The notes below the pieces were generated by a model, which had not been told where the DNA came from, ran no database searches, and saw only the letters and a list, made by a program, of their open reading frames with translations. Both the position numbers and the translations under genes were made by a program. DNA of 64,000 nt from Blattamonas nauphoetae (lineage: Eukaryota; Preaxostyla; Oxymonadida): assembly GCA_033064195.1 (NCBI GenBank), contig JARBJD010000182.1, positions 1-64,000 on the forward strand, written 5' to 3'. This document shows positions 59,881 through 64,000 of the stretch, in pieces. Within the stretch, counting starts at the first letter, position 1, and the number at the start of each line of letters is the position of its first letter.

Positions 59881-60562
59881 TCAGAGGAGTTTCCCAGAAG
59901 CGCTGTTCCGTGTTTGTATGAACATCACGACCCCAGCAATTAGCACAGTCTGATGAAAAATGAAAAGAAATCAAAGAACATACAATAGAAAACAAGAAGA
60001 GATAAAAGTTGGATTTCCTGATGTTCGAGCGTGCAATTTTCTCAAATTTTAGTGTGACGTCCTTCAACTCCTGCAAATCTGCAAAAGAGTTGAGATCATT
60101 TTCCAAAGCAACAACATTCTTCTTAATGGCTTCCAATTGCTGGGTGAGAGTGTTGTATTCTGCAACAGGTGCCGACTGGACTGCTGATGAGACGTGATTT
60201 TCTATTTCACGAATTTTTACCTGAATTTGCTCAAGTGCTGTCTTAGCAAGGGATGATTTGTCACGAGTACTTTGGATGAATGCTGTTAGATCTGCAAAAA
60301 CCTTGTCAACTTCATATTGCCTGATGAATGAGAGTTCCTGTGACTTTCCATCTGATGTTGGTGTTTTCGACTTGGAAAGTTCTTCTTGGATTCCAGCTAT
60401 CTTTTGTTCATATGTAGTGATTTGTTGGTTCATCGCATCAATAATTGTTTTCAATTCAGCCTCTGATTCGTTGGGTGTTGAATTCTGTTGTTGGTTGGAG
60501 ACATCCTGTGAGTTCAGGAAAGTAAAGATGTGCAAGATGATTGCTATAAGTGAAGTGGGCAT
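59881..60562 (-). CDS. Coiled-coil type I membrane protein
   Basis: No family is assigned. A signal peptide (MPTSLIAIILHIFTFLNS) is followed by about 150 residues of heptad-rich helix (ELKTIIDAMNQQITTYEQKI, TALEQIQVKIREIENHVSSA, NTLTQQLEAIKKNVVALEND). Then come a C-terminal transmembrane helix (NFYLFLFSITVLIAGVVMFI) and a short tail QTRNSASGKLL. One 34-nt intron near 59953-59986 falls inside the membrane helix, and the product is 215 residues. A lumenal coiled coil next to a single membrane anchor recalls p24 or ERGIC-53 stalks, but the GOLD or lectin domain is absent. An ER/Golgi location is inferred from layout. Its start codon is 29 bp from that of RNase H2C. Confidence 0.65.
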
Positions 60563-60591
60563 TGAGAATCTCCCGTACAATCAAGTTTGAG
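60563..60591. promoter_or_regulatory. 29-bp divergent intergenic region
   Basis: All the space between the start codons of the coiled-coil membrane protein and RNase H2C. It has no recognisable promoter box. Confidence 0.6.
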
Positions 60592-61277
60592 ATGAAGGCA
60601 AAGATCCACCCGTCCTTTTGTCCGATGTTGAGAGACAATCCTGTCTTGCCTCCAAATGTGAATTCTCCTCATCTTCTTCATATACTCCCATGTAAAATCG
60701 GATATACTGGTCCTTGCGATGCGAGTAACTTCTTCTACGTTACACAAGGTCTCTCTTGTCGCAATCTCTCTTATTTGCAATACTCATACAATATATTCTC
60801 CTAACCTTACAGATTCCGATGAATCATATCATACCTACTTTCGAGGGCGTGAATTAAATGTTTGCTTCTCCTTTTTGCACATTCCATTCCATACTCTGAT
60901 TCATTCTTTAGGGTGCAGCAGTTGACGTTCCTGAGGGATATCAATGTATATCACCTTCATTTCTGAACATTTTTCTTCTTAGCATCAATCTTTGCAACAA
61001 AACCAAATAACACTGTCCGGCCAACCACTTGGTCGCCACTTCCCAAACAGGATGCGAACGATTCCGACATGAAAATTGTCGCCTGGAACCATGACGAGGG
61101 ATTTCCTCCAGGGTCTCAACTCAAAAACGCACTTCACTGGACTGAAGTCTCAAAAATCGTTTGTTCCACTTTCGCTAATTACAGTTCTGTCAGCTCCACG
61201 ACATTGAGGAAAGCGAGGACGAATGGCAGGATCGAAGCCCTCCGAGATCTAAGAACTCTACAGGGTCTCCCTCTTGA
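60592..61277 (+). CDS. RNASEH2C: Ribonuclease H2 subunit C
   Basis: Small scaffold subunit of RNase H2, which removes ribonucleotides and RNA:DNA hybrids from the genome. The family pattern is visible: PHLLHILPCKIGYTGPCDAS, NFF, then YFRGRELNGAAVDVPEGYQ (the FRGR.L.G motif) and, near the end, WNHDEGFPPGSQLKNALHW followed by a TEVSKI helix. Introns at 60749-60812 (64 nt), 60860-60909 (50), 60944-60982 (39) and 61159-61184 (26) give 168 residues, close to the human 164. The tail is Ser/Pro-rich. Partner subunits A and B are not in the window. Confidence 0.85.
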
Positions 61278-61505
61278 GTTGCGGTTCTTCCTCCACATTT
61301 TCTCCTGCCTAGCATCTTCTTCTCGCTCATTTCATTTCCTTGATGAATCGATTTGAACATTCAAATTATGTCGAGATCTTTGCGGTCTATAGCAATCATT
61401 TTCGTCAAAATTGTTTCTCTGGGCAGATCCTCCTTCATAATCAAATCACGCAAATTCATTATCATCCATCAAATTCTCCTCATATTCTTCTGACCCGAAC
61501 TATTT

Positions 61506-64000
61506 ATGTCTAAACACCAGCCTTTTCAGAAGGATACAGTGTCCGAATCTGTTTCATCTGTCAACACCCATTCACATTCCCATACCAAGCCAAAGGATCA
61601 CCATTCTGGGCATTCCCCCACAAAAGTGCACTCTCATGTCCTTGATCGGAGCAATAGAATCAATGACCTTCAAGAAAGAAATGAACGACTGGTCTGACTT
61701 CTCTCTGATTTATCTTTGTGATTCTATTTTTAATCGGACCGAGTAGGAACATATGGTGTCACATTTCTCCAAAGAAATCGAATTACTTCATAGGAATCTT
61801 GTTCAAAGTCAAAATGAAGTGGCACAGAAAACATCCGAAATTACACAGCTAAAGAAGGATGTTGACAATCTAAATCAACAAATTCAATCAACACAATCAC
61901 AACTACAGAAATTTGATTTCATTCAGACGGACTTAAAGCTCACACACCGACAAAATTCCTCTCTTGCAGAAAAGAACAAAATTCTCGCGTCATCCTGTTC
62001 CCGTCTGGCCAACATTCTCTCACAATACGAAAAATACCAACATCTTGCTGATTCTGTCCTTGAAGGCGTTCAAGATTATTATCTCCCGCAAACTCCTCTC
62101 ATCTTTCAGAAGCCCACAAAGAAAAAGAAAACCCGTCCCTTATCAACACAGCCAGTCACCCTCCCGACAGCCCCAGAACAAGAGATTCCCCTTGATTCAC
62201 GCGCTTTCTTAGCAGACGAATCAAATTATTGGGTGCCGCTGGATTGCCTTGTGTCTGTCCCACAATCTGTGTACAACCCAATCTTCTTCAATCCGGACAC
62301 GGACCATCACACCGACACTTCCAACGATGACCCATCGTCGCCTTCCGTTCCGCTCTCTTTCATCGCCTCGCTCGTCGTTCAACTCAACACAATCTTCAGA
62401 AAAAGAGAGACTGAAAAGATGATCACACTCAAACGACGGTATCAGCGCCAAATATCCAAAATGAAACGGCAGATGGCCAATCAAACAGCGAAACAGACAA
62501 AAGCCGAACAAGCCAGCCAAAATCCGACAGCGAGTCGTTCTCAACATGCAAAGCCAACACAACCTCAAACCCACCAGACTCCCACAAAATCATCTCAACA
62601 AACACGCAAGCTGAACCAACCAGAAGCAACTCTCCTCGATTCGTACGACGAAAAGGAGCGAGAGAAGAAAGACGAGCTTCTCCGAGCAGACGAAACGAAA
62701 GCCCGAAGACACAAATACGGGTTTGATCGAGAGGGAGAAGTCTCTCGACCGGCTGATTCTGAATTGGTTGGATTGAGAGAGGTGTCAACGATGATCAAGC
62801 AACAAACACAAAACACACCCAAGAAAGCCAAGCCAGAGAAGGAACAACAATTGGAAGACGTGTTCTTGAAGTTGATTGAAGACGAGGAAAGAGAATGGCA
62901 GCTGAGGAAGAGAAAGAAGGCCACCGACCCAAAGACCCAGAATGGACACACAGCCAACGACGAGTCTGACCATCACTCTGACTCCGACCAGTCCTCAACT
63001 TGGGCATACATCACGGAAGGGCCTCGAAGCCACGTGGCAGACAAGGGATCTCAGGTGAAGAAGCCGCACTCGCCGTCATCACACACTCCTGCACAGACAT
63101 CATCACCGCACGACCGTCATCAATCATCATACAAGCAGAAAGATGCAATGACATCACCACGTCCATCGACGCCTCCTCCACCACGACGATCGCAGGATCG
63201 AGATCACAAAGCGATCCAGACACAGCCGAGCACATCAGTCACTTCCCTCTCACTTCATTCACAGAAACCACCACCCACCCCTCACTCGCAATCAGACAAC
63301 CAACATCGCGGAAGGAAGCAGGAAAGACGCCAATCGGAAAAGCCAAGTTCGGACGAGACTCCGACAGCTCCTCGTCAGGAATCGCCGCACAGAGCGGATA
63401 AGCCAGAACGGGCTGAGAGTGCCGATTCAAGATTTCGAGAAGAGACGTCCAGAGATGCCATTCAGACACCGCTGAGTGAAATGTGGAGAGGGGCTGAACG
63501 AAGAGAGGAGTTGGATAGAAATGAGGCGAAAGAGGAGGAGAAAGGGAAGCAGCGAGAACGGCAGAGAGACAGAGACCAACATGAAGATATTTCGAAGGAA
63601 GAAGAACGAAAAAGACGAGAACAGAGAAAGCGAAGAGAAGAAGAGCGAGAGAAGAAAGCAGAAGAACGGAGAAGAGAGGAGGAAAGACTGATTGATGAGA
63701 AGATTAGGGAGGAAAGAGAACGAGAGATCCAACGGAAGAAAGAAGAAGAGAAGCGCGAGGAAGAATTCCGACAAGCCGAAAGAAAAAGAATTGAAAAGGA
63801 GGAAGAAGAACGGAGAGAGCAAAGAAGGAGGGAAGAGATGAAGAAGAAGGAAAGAGAGGAAGAGAGAAGGAACAAAGAAAGGGAAGAAGAAGAACGGAGG
63901 GAACGAGAGAGGAGAGATAAAGAGAAAAGAGAGGAGGAAAGGAAGGAAAAAGAGAAAAAAGAACAAGAACGGAGAGAACGCATTTTGAAACAAGACGAAG
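61506..64000 (+). CDS. Long coiled-coil protein, 3' end beyond the window
   Basis: Exon 1 (61506-61691) starts MSKHQPFQKDTVSESVSSVN. A 55-nt intron (61692-61746) joins RNERL to EHMVSHFSKEIELLHRNLVQ. From there the frame is open to the last base of the window. The second exon begins with a coiled coil (TSEITQLKKDVDNLNQQIQS) and has a middle region with WVPLDCLVSVPQSVYNPIFF. After long Ser/Pro/His/Gln-rich linkers comes an extreme Glu/Arg-rich helix from about 63470 (EEERKRREQRKRREEEREKK). No enzymatic domain is visible so far. Such proteins are often cytoskeletal or basal-body scaffolds. That fits a flagellate but is inference. The opposite strand is open only because of the purine bias. Confidence 0.7.

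Noticed and set aside
63427-63993. Minus-strand Phe/Leu/Ser-rich open stretches near the window end
   Set aside because: They are antisense to the Glu/Arg-rich helix of the plus-strand gene and arise from its purine bias.

Overview
This window is nuclear DNA of a flagellated single-celled eukaryote. Its protein-coding genes are interrupted by short GT-AG spliceosomal introns (those I could place run from 20 to 125 nt, mostly 30-90). The products are eukaryotic throughout: histone H2A.Z, IFT172, calreticulin, TFIIS, NIP7, AAR2, the cap-binding protein CBP20 and a DHHC acyltransferase. The standard genetic code fits all of them. The mix of very tight gene spacing, small introns, a DIRS element, pogo-like DNA transposons, a kinase C-lobe-only gene and fragments of repeat-domain surface proteins suggests a metamonad of the Preaxostyla/oxymonad type. 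That placement is inference, not proof.

Layout. 1-4160 is gene-poor: an uncertain minus-strand gene and a 32-bp minisatellite. 4160-8000 holds an unassigned minus gene and an anoctamin/TMEM16 gene. 8190-12100 is transposon territory: a broken Tc1/mariner-like transposase, a possible inverted-repeat element and a complete pogo-like transposon with TA duplications. 13340-18100 holds an F-box/RCC1-like gene with one in-frame stop, debris of surface-protein and vWA genes, and H2A.Z. 18441-22370 has a TUTase-like nucleotidyltransferase, whose start lies exactly at the edge of a 518-bp inverted repeat, followed by a 971-bp non-autonomous transposon. 22451-28067 is IFT172. 29742-31704 is a divergent pair, a small membrane protein and lunapark. 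31968-36620 is a structurally complete DIRS retroelement sitting 22 bp upstream of the NIP7 start codon. 37556-45775 holds a Trk-type potassium transporter, a pseudokinase, a proline-rich repeat protein and a basic low-complexity protein. From 47085 to the end the window is dense: RPS15A, an unassigned gene, CENP-I, CBP20, DHHC acyltransferase, AAR2, calreticulin, TFIIS, a coiled-coil membrane protein, RNase H2 subunit C, and a long coiled-coil gene that runs off the window.

How the genes work together. There is no single pathway, but the right half concentrates RNA and chromosome housekeeping: cap binding (CBP20), U5 snRNP maturation (AAR2), transcript elongation (TFIIS), RNA:DNA hybrid removal (RNase H2C) and an inner kinetochore subunit (CENP-I). 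Three divergent gene pairs there share only 26, 29 and 29 bp between start codons. Many gene models were checked by confirming that removal of the proposed introns leaves a length divisible by three and restores family motifs across the junctions. Lengths in amino acids given below come from that arithmetic.
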